DNA from: Porphyromonas pogonae
GTDB taxonomy: Bacteria > Bacteroidota > Bacteroidia > Bacteroidales > Porphyromonadaceae
DNA length: 64,000 bases
Reading direction: 5' to 3'
Assembly (NCBI RefSeq): GCF_036320655.1
Contig: NZ_CP143258.1
Span: 2,108,001-2,172,000, forward strand
Program-made: the position numbers and the translations under genes
In this document: positions 8,231 through 17,680 of the stretch, one piece after another
How the letters are laid out: every line of letters starts with the position of its first letter
Position numbering within the stretch: position 1 is the stretch's first letter
The notes under the pieces: model-generated
Databases searched by the model: none
What the model was told of the DNA's origin: nothing
Seen by the model: the letters and a program-made list of their open reading frames with translations, nothing else

Positions 8231-8761
8231 TCAGTTATTGCGAAATACATAGCCGTCCTTATACCAAAAGTCCGCATCGAAAAGGTCATCGGCATATTTG
8301 CCGAAGTCAAAATAACTCAGAGCAAAATCGGATAAGTTATTTTCCATTTTTACAAATTCCTCCGCAAAATCCTCCCTGCTTGCATAACTTCCGATGTAGT
8401 CGGATTGGAAAGATTTCACAAGGTTGTAAGCGTCTTGTGTGAGTTGGATACTGTTGCCTTCCGTCCATACCCAAAAGGCTTCTTTCTCCGTGTCGTTCAT
8501 CCTATCCAACTCGTCCCGAAGTTCAAAGAATTTCTCGTCCAGATGCCCCTCGTCTATCAGACAATCGGGGATTTTCTCCCACGATTGGAACATATATTCG
8601 GGTTCCTCCTCGTCCTCGTGTATCTCGGCACAACGTTCCATAAACTCGTCCCAATCATAAAAGCCTGAGAGTTCCACCCACTCGCCCTGCAATGAGCCGT
8701 TATTGTACATGGTATAAGTACCTACATAGATGCGTGCTTCATTCAAATCCATTGCTTTCAT
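8231..8761 (-). CDS. ardA: Antirestriction protein ArdA
   Basis: 176 residues, normal length for ArdA. The N-terminal ARIYVGTYTMYNNGSLQGEW, followed by highly acidic sequence (EIHEDEEEPEYMFQSWE) and the C-terminal YIGSYASREDFAEEF region, match the family. ArdA is an elongated acidic dimer that mimics B-form DNA and blocks type I restriction enzymes, protecting an incoming conjugative element. Here it sits between the PcfJ-like and PcfK-like genes, the usual context in Bacteroidota conjugative elements. Start MKAMDLNEAR at 8761; Met4 is a possible alternative. It is the best-preserved gene of an otherwise decaying block. Confidence 0.88.
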   Translation of the reverse strand: MKAMDLNEARIYVGTYTMYNNGSLQGEWVELSGFYDWDEFMERCAEIHEDEEEPEYMFQSWEKIPDCLIDEGHLDEKFFELRDELDRMNDTEKEAFWVWTEGNSIQLTQDAYNLVKSFQSDYIGSYASREDFAEEFVKMENNLSDFALSYFDFGKYADDLFDADFWYKDGYVFRNN

Positions 8762-8779
8762 ATCCTTTTCTGTTTAGGG

Positions 8780-9193
8780 TTAAAACTCAAATAATGAGGG
8801 TTGGGGCTGCTGTTCCACCTGCTTTTTCGCTTTGGGTTTCTTGGCGGTAAGTTTGCGGTATTCTTCCGTTTGGTATCGTTCGATAGCTTTTTTCCTTGCT
8901 TCTGCCTTTTCCTCCTCTGTAAGTTCGATAGTATGGTTTACCACGACTTTACAGTTAATGGATTTACCTACTTGCAGATCGTCCTCATCGTAATAGTGGA
9001 CGGCAAGGGAATATACCTCCTCATCGGACAGACCTGCACAACCCATTCTTTGGACTTCCGTCAAGATGTAGGTAATGCACTCGTCTATGTTCTTGTTCTC
9101 CTTGCGAAAACTCTCTGCAAAGAGTTCATCGTATGATGCTCTGGTCTCCAAATAGTTTTGTATAACGTCCTTGAAATGTTCTGTACCTTTCAT
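8780..9193 (-). CDS. PcfK-like protein
   Basis: 137 residues starting MKGTEHFKDVIQNYLETRA at ATG 9193. The middle has MGCAGLSDEEVYSLAVHYYDEDD, and the C-terminal third is Lys/Glu-rich and ends QPSLFEF, all typical of the PcfK-like family co-transferred with PcfJ-like genes in Gram-positive plasmids and Bacteroidota transposons. Molecular role is not established. The gap to ardA is 18 bases, so co-transcription is likely. No disruption seen. Confidence 0.8.
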   Translation of the reverse strand: MKGTEHFKDVIQNYLETRASYDELFAESFRKENKNIDECITYILTEVQRMGCAGLSDEEVYSLAVHYYDEDDLQVGKSINCKVVVNHTIELTEEEKAEARKKAIERYQTEEYRKLTAKKPKAKKQVEQQPQPSLFEF

Positions 9194-9210
9194 TGTCTTT
9201 GATGTTTTAA

Positions 9211-9800
9211 TTAGTTGAATAATGTTCCGTCAGATAGAAACTCGAACTCGTTATATTCGCAACTCTCGGCAAAGGCTTCTTCGCTGAGTTGGTATTTCAT
9301 ATCATCTCGGCAAGCCTTGAAAAAGCCATTTAAGCACTTGTCCATAAGTTCGTATAGGGTGGTGTTGTCGGGAGATTTCAGAAAGTCATATATGGGCTTC
9401 AATATCTCATAGTCCATACAATAACCTGTCAATACACAATCATTAGTAACGAATACACGGCTCTTACGCTTTGTCTTGTAATTGTGTCCCCAAATGGTTT
9501 TGGGTATATACAAATCGCTCCAATAGTTATTAATAAGGTATTTCAGTAGTCTACCCCCTTTCAGATTATCTTCCTCTTCGCTGTAATAAGAAGTGAAGCG
9601 ATACTGATAGATGTAGCCATCGTATGACCATCTTTCCGCCTTGATATTGAATATCCGTTCAAAGGCTTGCAAGGTCTTTCGGTCTCGTTTGCCCAAGCAT
9701 AGTCGAAGTCTTCCATCCAACGGCTGTGTGCCTTCGCTTGTGCATCTCTTGTCAATTCGTGGAGGTTATAAACCTCGTATGTTCTTGTTTCCGTTCTCAT
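9211..9800 (-). pseudogene. Frameshifted mobile-element cargo gene
   Basis: The N-terminal part begins at ATG 9800 (MRTETRTYEVYNLHELTRDA, then WMEDFDYAWANETER). Around 9675-9677 the coding signal jumps to another frame, which continues TLQAFERIFNIKAERWSYDG and stays open to the stop at 9211. The combined length of 590 bases is one short of a whole number of codons, so a 1-base deletion in the run near GAAAGACC is the simplest explanation. The only start in the downstream frame is TTG. The family is a recurrent unknown protein of Bacteroides-type conjugative elements. A sequencing error would be the alternative. Confidence 0.7.
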
Positions 9801-9812
9801 ATTCTCGTGAAT

Positions 9813-10031
9813 TTATAGGGTTGCTAAAATGATTTCTCGGATATGAATGGGGTTGACTTCTGAAAAGAGATAGAGGATAAATTCCTTTCTGTCTTTCCGA
9901 TAGAGTTCCTTGTATAATTCTCCAAAAGCGGATATATTCCCGTTGGGGTAAACCGATACCATATACTCGAAAATGTTATCCACCTCGTAGTATCTGCATT
10001 GCTGTGCGATTGTCTTGCTTCTTCTTTTCAT
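9813..10031 (-). CDS. Small mobile-element protein, unknown function
   Basis: 72 residues, ATG at 10031, beginning MKRRSKTIAQQCRYYEVDN and containing an amphipathic, Tyr/Lys-rich middle (FGELYKELYRKDRKEFILYL). No recognised domain. Gaps of 12 bases on both sides place it in the leftward cargo operon. Nothing odd seen. Confidence 0.5.
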   Translation of the reverse strand: MKRRSKTIAQQCRYYEVDNIFEYMVSVYPNGNISAFGELYKELYRKDRKEFILYLFSEVNPIHIREIILATL

Positions 10032-10043
10032 ATATCTGTCTGT

Positions 10044-10253
10044 TTAAGAAATGAGTAACCAAAGTATTCCCCCGATGATGAGGGCATAAGTCAAAATGTA
10101 CACTGCGATTGCCAAAGCGATGGTAAGGAGTAGCCGAATGAGGAATTTTCCCACACATATCCCTGACAGCCAAAGCCAAACGCTTCCACCCCAAAGGAGA
10201 GAGCCTACGAGTGCAAGAGCCACCCAAATTGATATTTTGTATCTCAGTTTCAT
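10044..10253 (-). CDS. Small two-helix membrane protein of the cargo operon
   Basis: 69 residues from ATG 10253. After a short basic start (MKLRYKIS) two long hydrophobic segments follow (about 9-35 and 39-67), predicting an inner-membrane hairpin. Function unknown. A 111-codon frame from 10311 overlaps it in another frame but looks less protein-like; the hydrophobic pattern favours this one. It is the most upstream gene left of the operon; genes that would lie further upstream in an intact element are absent. Confidence 0.5.
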   Translation of the reverse strand: MKLRYKISIWVALALVGSLLWGGSVWLWLSGICVGKFLIRLLLTIALAIAVYILTYALIIGGILWLLIS

Positions 10254-10712
10254 CTTGTCTGATTTTTTTGATTTTATGCGGATTCCAGAGGTGAGGAAGT
10301 TGAGTTTCCATTTTTCATTTTCTCTGTCCTCGTGTTTCCGACATTTTTTTTATGCGTCTTTCCGTCGGGTCGGTCGTTTTCGTTTCAAGGCGATAAAAGG
10401 TAGGGCTTAGGACAAACAAGGTTTACGGCGAGAATACTACCTGCGATGAAATGGAAGTGTGGAGATTGTCGTCGTAACGGCTTACCGCTTCGACCTTTTT
10501 TGTCCGTGAAAGCCCGGAACTACCTTTGCCGCTGACAACGAACAACCGATCCCGATGTGAATACTTAAAGTGGAATGTGGAGAGGAACGCCGGAGAGGGC
10601 TGAGCGAAAAAAAAATGAAAGGCAGTCTTCACAAGTAAGCTGCCATAATCATGAAGAATAAGACGAGAAAATAGAATCAGCTGTCTGAATAGAGACCCGT
10701 TAGAAAAGAAAA
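10254..10712. other. Mobile-element flank without a convincing gene
   Basis: About 460 bases of higher G+C than the island's ATPase gene. A minus-strand frame of 69 codons (10423-10632) looks non-protein-like. There is a small inverted pair GGCAG/CTGCC near 10621-10645. Position upstream of the cargo operon suggests leftover control or transfer-origin DNA of a conjugative element, but there is no relaxase gene here to support an origin call. Confidence 0.35.
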
Positions 10713-10738
10713 ACGGAGAAAGTTTCGTCTTTCTCCGT
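10713..10738. terminator. Perfect 10-bp hairpin at island right flank
   Basis: ACGGAGAAAG (10713-10722) and CTTTCTCCGT (10729-10738) flank a 6-base TTTCGT loop. The A-run before and mixed sequence after suggest leftward termination (A-run becomes T-run on the minus strand). It marks the switch from cargo-like DNA to the AT-rich flank. Confidence 0.55.
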
Positions 10739-10904
10739 AGATAGTATTACCTTTGCAATAGGTTATTCGAGTTATGCAAAGCGTTGTATATCATTGCAGA
10801 AGATAGGTTGCTAAATCATTACTACTGCATTTCATAACTCATTCGGCTGCTGATAGCCAATTACTTAGACCTAAATGATAGATTTTTGAAGAAAGAGGTC
10901 TCTA

Positions 10905-11028
10905 TTTTAACTAAAATACAATTCTATTTTAGTTATAACATAAAAGTATTACAGTTGAAACACAAAAGTATTACAGTTGAAACACAAAAGTATTTTAACT
11001 AAGATACATCTTTGTTTTAGTTAAAACA
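10905..11028. repeat. 22-bp phased array A (six units)
   Basis: A five-base core, AACTA or its inverse (AGTTA, twice AGTTG), recurs at 10909, 10931, 10953, 10975, 10997 and 11019: exactly 22 bases apart each time. Two internal units are near-identical (AAACACAAAAGTATTACAGTTG). The outer units form inverted pairs (TTTTAACTAA against TTAGTTAAAA). Related arrays lie at 42706 and 63478. Twenty-two bases is about two helical turns, so all cores face one side of the helix. There are no spacers of CRISPR kind. Confidence 0.85.
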
Positions 11029-11222
11029 CCTCAAAGAGCCATATACACCATATTCCCCCGGGCATTTTATTAAACTCACCCCTCTTTTAAGAATAACAAA
11101 AAGACACATTACAAACGTAAAAAACGCATATTCTGACACAATTCTGCTGAATAAGTACCCATATGATACTCATTTTAATTTTTCATTTTATCACATTTTA
11201 CGTCTTAGTAAGAATACTTTTA

Positions 11223-11409
11223 GAGACTGTTGCAAAAGTCAACAGTCTCGTGGATTTTGGAGGCGAAGCCGACAAAAGACACTTTGACCGGGCAAAGAAG
11301 GTAAAGTGCAAGGCGCTAAGAGTGAGTGCACAGGGAGTTTACTTCAGGTAAATGACCAAGCGCGAATCTCGCAAGCAACGAAGCAATTTGCCTGCTATGC
11401 AACGGTCTC
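11223..11409. mobile_element. 187-bp MITE, copy 1
   Basis: Begins GAGACTGTTGCA and ends TGCAACGGTCTC (terminal inverted repeats) and is flanked by a perfect 5-bp target duplication TTTTA (11218-11222 and 11410-11414). Copies 2 (41943) and 3 (57491) have the same 187-bp length in the opposite orientation. The frame reading KVNSLVDFGGEADKRHFDRA then ALRVSAQGVYFR is open in all copies, possibly a transposase remnant or chance. No transposase is encoded, so mobilisation would need an enzyme elsewhere. Confidence 0.88.
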
Positions 11410-11414
11410 TTTTA

Positions 11415-11754
11415 GGGAAAGTAAAGAAAGGTGGGTAAGAATTTACCTGATATACTTATTTAATTGAAACAAAAAAAGAATCCCGTTACCATAGAGTCTG
11501 TCCTTAAAGGGTAGACTTATAATACCACGACATTACAAACTGAAAAAATATCCGCAACCGTAAAACCACGGTGTAAAAGAAACAATTTCACTACTGATCA
11601 GGAATAAAATGACAGAGGTCCTGTGCAATATAACAATGAAAAGTATGCCATACAATCGGCTCCTACAAGGGATGAAACGCCCCGCAAATTCGATGTGGTA
11701 GAGCTGATGCTAATTTCAATTATTACGGAGTCGAAAATAGCTAACAGGCTGATT
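11415..11754. other. Intergenic stretch, nothing recognised
   Basis: About 340 bases between the MITE and the 3' end of the yicC-type gene. Short frames only; none protein-like. No terminator or RNA gene recognised. Confidence 0.4.
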
Positions 11755-12645
11755 TTAAAGCACGTTGAGCACCTGCTCCTTGATCTGCTCAAGAGCATCT
11801 TTCATTTTCACCACAATCTGCTGCATTTCTGCATGATTGCTTTTGGAACCTAAAGTATTGATCTCACGCCCGATCTCTTGTGCGATGAAACCAAGCTTCT
11901 TGCCCTGTCCGGGTTCCAGTTGTATGGTATTGATAAAATAATCAAGATGGTGTCTCAGTCTATTTTTTTCCTCATTGATATCCAGTTTTTCTATGTAATA
12001 GATCATTTCCTGTTCCAACCTATTATTATCGACCTTCTCTATAGCAAGCTTGGACAAGCCATCCTCAATACGTTGCTTGATCAGGGTGATACGTTCCTGC
12101 TCGGGTTCGTTTACATGCTCCAAAAGCTTAGCGATCATGTTGATATTATCTCTCAGTACCCCCTCGAGCATTACACCTTCCTGCTTTCTGAAATCATTGA
12201 GCATGTCTATAGCCTCATGCAAAGCTTGTAAGAGAGCTTTGGACTCCTCATCACTCAGTGTCTCAGAGGCTGTATCTTGCTCGTTGAGCATGCTACCCGG
12301 AAGACGAAGGAGAAGCTCAAACCAATTTTGAGGTTCGGGAATATCAAGGGACTTGCTTAGCTGTTTGATCTGAGAGATGTAACCGCTTACAACATCTTCG
12401 TTGAATATAGTGCCGGCTCCGACCTCGGGAGTTTGGATATCCACGTTGACACTAAGCTCAGCTTTGCCACGCTGTAAAGCTAAGCTCAATGCTGAGCGCA
12501 ACTCCAGTTCTTTTTCTTTGTAATATGAGGGAATGCGAGTCGACAAGTCGAACTGCTTACTATTGAGCGTTTTTACGGTAACGGTGATTTTCTTATTGGC
12601 GTACTCGGCTGTTGCCTTTCCGAAGCCGGTCATTGAGTATATCAT
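11755..12645 (-). CDS. yicC: YicC/YloC-family endoribonuclease
   Basis: 296 residues from ATG 12645 (MIYSMTGFGKA), the family's invariant N-terminus; an upstream ATG at 12666 lies inside the terminator stem of the preceding gene and is rejected. YicC_N spans roughly residues 1-160 and the C-terminal DUF1732 region has RLRHHLDYF, PGQGKKLGFIAQE and SNHAEMQQIVVKMKD. Family members are endoribonucleases; E. coli YicC is linked to RNA decay. Downstream of secA in the same direction, but a hairpin separates them, so expression may be partly independent. No irregularity seen. Confidence 0.9.
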   Translation of the reverse strand: MIYSMTGFGKATAEYANKKITVTVKTLNSKQFDLSTRIPSYYKEKELELRSALSLALQRGKAELSVNVDIQTPEVGAGTIFNEDVVSGYISQIKQLSKSLDIPEPQNWFELLLRLPGSMLNEQDTASETLSDEESKALLQALHEAIDMLNDFRKQEGVMLEGVLRDNINMIAKLLEHVNEPEQERITLIKQRIEDGLSKLAIEKVDNNRLEQEMIYYIEKLDINEEKNRLRHHLDYFINTIQLEPGQGKKLGFIAQEIGREINTLGSKSNHAEMQQIVVKMKDALEQIKEQVLNVL

Positions 12646-12659
12646 AATATTAAAATTAA

Positions 12660-12700
12660 GGGGCATGCAACAATCAGTAAATGATCAGCTGCAATGCCCC
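12660..12700 (-). terminator. Hairpin between secA and yicC
   Basis: GGGGCAT (12660-12666) pairs with ATGCCCC (12694-12700), extended by GCA/TGC. Read on the minus strand the stem is followed by TTAATTTTAATATT, a weak U-tract. Probable terminator of the secA transcript. Confidence 0.65.
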
Positions 12701-12716
12701 GTAAATTCATGTTTAA

Positions 12717-15700
12717 TTACAAACCTTTGCCATGGCAATGCTTGAATTTCTTTCCACTACCACAAGGACAAAGTTCATTACGGCCCACTTTATGCTCTAC
12801 CCTTACAGGCTCTTGCTTGGGAGCCGACTGTGGAGCCGAGGCAGCTTGTCTCTGGACATTATTGCCCTCATAAAGATCATCCTTAGAGGTTTTGTACTTG
12901 CTCATATCCTGACGTCTCTCAGCCTCTGCACGTCTTACCTCTACTCGGCGAGCTTCTTGCTGCTCAGCTTCTGTGGGCATAGGCAATTTTACACGCATGA
13001 GTATTGCTACCGTCTTACGATTCATCTGCTCTATCATGCTCTTGAAGAGGTCATAAGACTCCAACTTATAGATGAGCAAAGGATCCTTGTTTTCGTAGCT
13101 GGCATTCTGTACGGAATTGCGTAACTCATCCATCTCTCTCAAGTGTTCTTTCCATGACTCATCGATCATGTGAAGAACTATGGCCTTCTCAAATTCCTTG
13201 ATGATGCTCTTGCCTTGAGTTTCATCAGCCTCTTTGAGATTACAACTGATGTTGTAGTTCTTACGACCATCAGTAAGAGGGATCATGATACGCTCGTAGG
13301 TAGATCCCTGATCAGTGTAAACCTGATGTAAGATAGGATAAGCCACGTCGGCGATGTTTTGCATCTTATGCTTATAGATGCCGTATACGTGATCGAACAA
13401 TTGATCCGCCAAGCTCTCTGCTTTACCTTTGGAGAATTCCTCAGAAGTAAAAGGAGGCTCTACTGCCAGAACTCTGAGAAGATGCTCGGTGAATCCTTCA
13501 AAATCATTTTCGGGCAAATAAATATCAATAATGTTTTTCCCTGCGTCATAAAGCGTATTCATAACGTCCATGCTGATACGCTCACCCATGAGAGCATGAC
13601 GGCGACGTGTATAGATAACTTCACGCTGAGAGTTCATCACATCATCATACTCAAGGAGTCTCTTACGGATACCGAAGTTGTTTTCTTCGACTTTCTTCTG
13701 TGCTTTTTCTACAGACTTGGTAAGCATGGGAGCTTCTAACACTTCTCCTTCTTTGAAGCCTAAACGATCCATCATAGACGCTAATCTGTCGGAAGCAAAG
13801 AGACGCATCAAATGGTCCTCAAGTGACACAAAGAATATGGAAGAACCCGGGTCACCCTGACGTCCTGAACGTCCGCGCAACTGCCTATCCACACGACGTG
13901 ACTCGTGACGCTCTGTACCTATGATAGCGAGACCTCCTGCAGCTTTTACTTCAGGGCTTAGCTTGATGTCGGTACCACGTCCCGCCATGTTGGTGGCTAT
14001 GGTTACCGTACCCTTCTGACCTGCAGCTGCTACAATATCAGCTTCCTTCTGGTGCAACTTGGCATTGAGTACGTTGTGAGGAATCTTACGGAGCGTAAGC
14101 ATTTTACTCAACAACTCGGATATTTCTACCGATGTAGTACCTACAAGAACCGGACGTCCCTTCTCAACCAGATTGCCTATCTCATCTATAACAGCAGAAT
14201 ATTTCTCTCTCGCAGTTTTGTAAATCCTATCGTTCATATCCTTACGAGCGATAGGCCTATTCGTAGGAATAACGACCACATCAAGCTTGTAGATATCCCA
14301 GAGCTCACCAGCCTCAGTCTCGGCAGTACCAGTCATCCCCGAAAGCTTGTGATACATACGGAAATAATTCTGGAGCGTAATGGTAGCAAACGTCTGGGTG
14401 GCAGCTTCCACTTTGACACGTTCTTTAGCCTCAATAGCCTGGTGCAAACCATCGGAATAACGGCGACCATCCATAATACGTCCCGTCTGCTCATCCACAA
14501 TCAATACCTTATTGTCCATGACTACATATTGATCGTCTTTTTCGAAGAGAGCATAGGCTTTGAGCAATTGGTTCACGGTATGAACACGCTCACTTTTAAT
14601 AGAGTAATTGGTAATAAGCTCTTCTTTCTTCTCAGCTAACTCCTCAGGGGTGAGATTCATCGCCTCCAGTTCGGACAACTCTGATGCAATATCAGGCAAC
14701 ACAAAGAATTTAGGGTCATCAGTGCCCGAAGTAAGCAAGTCTATACCTTTGTCCGTAAGCTCGATGCTATTGTTCTTCTCATCAATTACAAAGTATAGAT
14801 CATCAGTAACAAGATGCATATTGCGCATATTGTCCTGCATATATACCTCTTCTGTTTTGAGCATAGAAGCTTTGATGCCCGGCTCACTGAGGTACTTGAT
14901 CAAAGCCTTGTTCTTGGGCAACCCCTTGAAAGAGCGATAAAGGAGCATAGTACCCTCATCCTGAACCTTTTTGTCATCGCTGGCAATCTTGTTCTTAGCT
15001 TCGATAAGCAGTTGAGCCGCAAGTTTCTTTTGAGCATTGACTACTTTCTCCACATTCGGGAGAAACTCTTCGAAAAGCTGATCGTCTCCCTTGGGTATAG
15101 GACCTGAAATGATAAGAGGTGTACGTGCATCATCAATTAATACAGAGTCTACCTCATCCACGATAGCATAGTTATGTTTGCGCTGAACCAAGTCGTTGGG
15201 GCTGGTAGCCATGTTATCTCTCAGATAGTCAAAACCAAACTCATTATTGGTACCGAAAGTAATATCGGCATTATAAGCCTTGCGACGTTCATCGGAGTTT
15301 GGCTGGTGCTTATCAATACAGTCCACCGTGAGCCCATGGAACATATACAGAGGTCCCATCCACTCGGAGTCACGCTTGGACAGATAGTCGTTTACAGTAA
15401 CTACGTGCACACCATTACCTGTAAGAGCATTGAGAAATACAGGTAAAGTTGCAACCAAAGTCTTACCTTCACCGGTAGCCATCTCAGCTACTTTGCCTTT
15501 GTGAAGGACTACCCCACCGATAAGCTGTACATCATAATGTACCATATCCCATATGATCTCATTACCTCCTGCCATCCAGTGATTGCTGAATACGGCGGTG
15601 TCGCCTTCTATGGTGATAAAGTCATGTTCTACGGCCAGTGTACGGTCAAGATCCGTGGCTCGAACTCTGATCTCAGGGTTTTGCGAAAGTCTTTTGGCGG

Positions 15701-16049
15701 TTTCCTTGACGATTGAGAAGGCTTCAGGGAGTATCTCGTTGAGCACTTCTTCCATCTTGTCGAGGATTTCTTTTTCGATTTTATCTACTTTTGTCCAGCT
15801 TTCTTCCCTTTCTTCCAGGTCTTTGTCTTCTATTGAAAGCTTGATATCTTCTATTTCTTTTCTCTCTTCTGCTACGTAGTCCTGAATGTGCTGTTTGAGC
15901 TCGGCAGTACGCTGGCGAAGACCGTCATTGTCCAATTTCTCTATTTCAGGATAAACAGCCTTGATCTTATCAATGTAAGGCATGATTTCCTTTAAGTCTC
16001 GCTGAGACTTGTTACCGAAAAGCTTCGATAATAATTCGTTAAATCCCAT
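12717..16049 (-). CDS. secA: Preprotein translocase ATPase SecA
   Basis: 1,110 residues, long like other Bacteroidota SecA (E. coli 901). It drives secretory proteins through SecYEG by ATP hydrolysis. Visible parts: Walker [10 protein letters not shown], Walker B/DEAD-like [15 protein letters not shown], preprotein-crosslinking and long insertions with repeated Leu/Glu, motif GTAETEAGE, motif VI region [19 protein letters not shown], and C-terminal zinc-binding tail [14 protein letters not shown]. Preceded 11 bases upstream by the phosphatase-like gene, suggesting one operon with it and DUF4105. Start [12 protein letters not shown] is standard for SecA. Certain. Confidence 0.98.
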   Translation of the reverse strand: MGFNELLSKLFGNKSQRDLKEIMPYIDKIKAVYPEIEKLDNDGLRQRTAELKQHIQDYVAEERKEIEDIKLSIEDKDLEEREESWTKVDKIEKEILDKMEEVLNEILPEAFSIVKETAKRLSQNPEIRVRATDLDRTLAVEHDFITIEGDTAVFSNHWMAGGNEIIWDMVHYDVQLIGGVVLHKGKVAEMATGEGKTLVATLPVFLNALTGNGVHVVTVNDYLSKRDSEWMGPLYMFHGLTVDCIDKHQPNSDERRKAYNADITFGTNNEFGFDYLRDNMATSPNDLVQRKHNYAIVDEVDSVLIDDARTPLIISGPIPKGDDQLFEEFLPNVEKVVNAQKKLAAQLLIEAKNKIASDDKKVQDEGTMLLYRSFKGLPKNKALIKYLSEPGIKASMLKTEEVYMQDNMRNMHLVTDDLYFVIDEKNNSIELTDKGIDLLTSGTDDPKFFVLPDIASELSELEAMNLTPEELAEKKEELITNYSIKSERVHTVNQLLKAYALFEKDDQYVVMDNKVLIVDEQTGRIMDGRRYSDGLHQAIEAKERVKVEAATQTFATITLQNYFRMYHKLSGMTGTAETEAGELWDIYKLDVVVIPTNRPIARKDMNDRIYKTAREKYSAVIDEIGNLVEKGRPVLVGTTSVEISELLSKMLTLRKIPHNVLNAKLHQKEADIVAAAGQKGTVTIATNMAGRGTDIKLSPEVKAAGGLAIIGTERHESRRVDRQLRGRSGRQGDPGSSIFFVSLEDHLMRLFASDRLASMMDRLGFKEGEVLEAPMLTKSVEKAQKKVEENNFGIRKRLLEYDDVMNSQREVIYTRRRHALMGERISMDVMNTLYDAGKNIIDIYLPENDFEGFTEHLLRVLAVEPPFTSEEFSKGKAESLADQLFDHVYGIYKHKMQNIADVAYPILHQVYTDQGSTYERIMIPLTDGRKNYNISCNLKEADETQGKSIIKEFEKAIVLHMIDESWKEHLREMDELRNSVQNASYENKDPLLIYKLESYDLFKSMIEQMNRKTVAILMRVKLPMPTEAEQQEARRVEVRRAEAERRQDMSKYKTSKDDLYEGNNVQRQAASAPQSAPKQEPVRVEHKVGRNELCPCGSGKKFKHCHGKGL

Positions 16050-16060
16050 ATATGTATTTA

Positions 16061-17674
16061 TTATTTTTTCTTATTACTTGTGATATCCAATGAAAAACGG
16101 TCAGCAGCCGTAGGGGGTCTGATCCTAAGAATAGAAGCTATGGTAGGAGCAATGTCTCCTGCATAAACCGTTTTACCTTCCAAAACGCGAGGCTCAATAT
16201 TGAGTCCATAAATAATGAAAGGCGTTTGGACAGCATTGAATGTCTGATAAGAATTGCCCGAAGACTCCACGCTTTCCTGCAAGGTGCTATCTTCAAAGAT
16301 CCAACCGGGAGCCAAACGAATGTATACATCAGGACGATATTTGGGATGACTGCCTAATTTCCACTTCAACACATCACGAGTGAGTGCAGAACCACTGTTG
16401 AAAAGGAGTGAAGGGTAAGCCCCACTCACACCATCCAAGTCATAAAGGAGTTCACAAACCTTGTTTTGAATATCAGACAATGAAATTCTTTTCTGATCGA
16501 TGAGTTTACGATTGAGAAAGATATTTCCGTCAAAGCAATCACTTACCCACTCACCGGAACCATAAGAGGCCGACAAGAAAAGGTTGATCAACGTTTTGCA
16601 ACGCTTGAGACTAATCGAGTGTTTTAGCTTTTCGGCTGAAGTACCCGATGATTTGGCAGGATTATAATATCCCGTGCCGGTAAAGGTGACAATACAATTG
16701 CGCAACCCGATTTTTTTATCAATCTGGTTGAGAACGGAGGCGATACTTTGGTCAAGCTTGAGATACGTGTCTACGATCTCAGGGCTATAATCACCGTTGA
16801 CTGATTTGGGGTAATTACCTGCATAATAATTAAGCGTAAGTAAATTGGGTACATTGGAAGTCTCAAAGCCCGCATTCCCGATAAAAAGATTGGCTAAGTC
16901 TGATATTTCTTTGTTGACCAAAGCCGAACGCTTATAATCCGGCACATTATTGGTGTTGAAAGAATAAGTAATTTTTTTACCTGAAAAATAAGGGCTGGAA
17001 AATCTATCTGTTCCCGTAGGAGTCCACTTGACAGATGAAAGACGTTTATTCGGGCCCTCGGCTGATCTATTATATCTGTCAATATAAGCCGGCATCTTCT
17101 CATAATAGTTACTACTTGCCCAACTTCCAATGCGGTCATCAATCCAAAATGCACCATCGGCAGCATAACCGCCGGCAGAGATAGCTTCGCCATAATCAGG
17201 GGCAATACTATAAACTCTACAAGACTTATCCGCAACTTTCAACTGATCTCCCAGAGTATTTACCATCAATGGCTTAGGAGATAGGTTATCTCGTGTATAA
17301 TTACCCACGAAGTTATCGTCACGAAATATATCCTTGATACTTTTGGCAGTCCTGTCATATGCCTTGGGAGAAGTTATACCGTGAATTTCAGGATTGGTTC
17401 CCGTAAAGATTGATGCCGTAGCTGCAGCAGCATTATTGGGCATATAAGGGTATTTGACTTTGGTGTATACCAATCCACCCTTGAGCAACCGATTTATTCC
17501 ATCGGAACCCATATAAGGAGATAGCTCATCCAAAAGATCTCCGCGAAGTTGATCTACCGTAATACAAACAACAAGTTTGGGTAGAGGCTGAGCACCTGCT
17601 TGTATCTGTAATACAAGAAGAGCCACTAATGAGGTGAATATTCTTTTTACACTTCTTTGTTCTTGCGGAAGCAT
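16061..17674 (-). CDS. Alkaline-phosphatase-superfamily protein lacking metal ligands
   Basis: 537 residues with an N-terminal signal-like segment ([14 protein letters not shown]), so probably periplasmic. The fold is recognised from [11 protein letters not shown] near the N-terminus, [28 protein letters not shown] and [10 protein letters not shown]. In PafA-type enzymes the nucleophile lies in a T-x-P-G-H-A block; here it reads [11 protein letters not shown]. The D-x-x-x-H ligand segment reads [14 protein letters not shown], and the DHG ligand segment reads FTGTGYYNP. Thus only the first Asp appears kept. I infer a non-catalytic relative, perhaps with a structural or binding role. It is tightly linked to DUF4105 (6-base gap) and secA (11 bases). 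Confidence 0.75.
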   Translation of the reverse strand: MLPQEQRSVKRIFTSLVALLVLQIQAGAQPLPKLVVCITVDQLRGDLLDELSPYMGSDGINRLLKGGLVYTKVKYPYMPNNAAAATASIFTGTNPEIHGITSPKAYDRTAKSIKDIFRDDNFVGNYTRDNLSPKPLMVNTLGDQLKVADKSCRVYSIAPDYGEAISAGGYAADGAFWIDDRIGSWASSNYYEKMPAYIDRYNRSAEGPNKRLSSVKWTPTGTDRFSSPYFSGKKITYSFNTNNVPDYKRSALVNKEISDLANLFIGNAGFETSNVPNLLTLNYYAGNYPKSVNGDYSPEIVDTYLKLDQSIASVLNQIDKKIGLRNCIVTFTGTGYYNPAKSSGTSAEKLKHSISLKRCKTLINLFLSASYGSGEWVSDCFDGNIFLNRKLIDQKRISLSDIQNKVCELLYDLDGVSGAYPSLLFNSGSALTRDVLKWKLGSHPKYRPDVYIRLAPGWIFEDSTLQESVESSGNSYQTFNAVQTPFIIYGLNIEPRVLEGKTVYAGDIAPTIASILRIRPPTAADRFSLDITSNKKK

Positions 17675-17680
17675 ATCGTG

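Noticed and set aside
7954-8442. 162-codon plus-strand ORF
   Set aside because: Opposite the PcfJ-like and ArdA genes; Cys/Arg/Ser-rich shadow.
9976-10311. 111-codon minus-strand ORF overlapping the small membrane protein
   Set aside because: Unlike the 69-residue frame it has no coherent hydrophobic or domain pattern; the start region (METQLPHLWNP) looks possible but the rest does not.
10254-10712. Origin of transfer
   Set aside because: Context fits a conjugative element, but there is no relaxase gene, no recognised nic site, and only weak inverted repeats.
10769-10840. Element-end inverted repeat GAGTTATG/CATAACTC
   Set aside because: Eight-base arms 56 bases apart, with no target duplication and no similar pair elsewhere; could be chance.
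10905-11028. CRISPR array
   Set aside because: Unit period is 22 bases with a 5-7 base core and no unique spacers of 26-40 bases; no cas genes in the window. Same reasoning for arrays B, C and D.
14052-14639. 195-codon plus-strand ORF opposite secA
   Set aside because: Antisense to a conserved part of SecA with no family resemblance.
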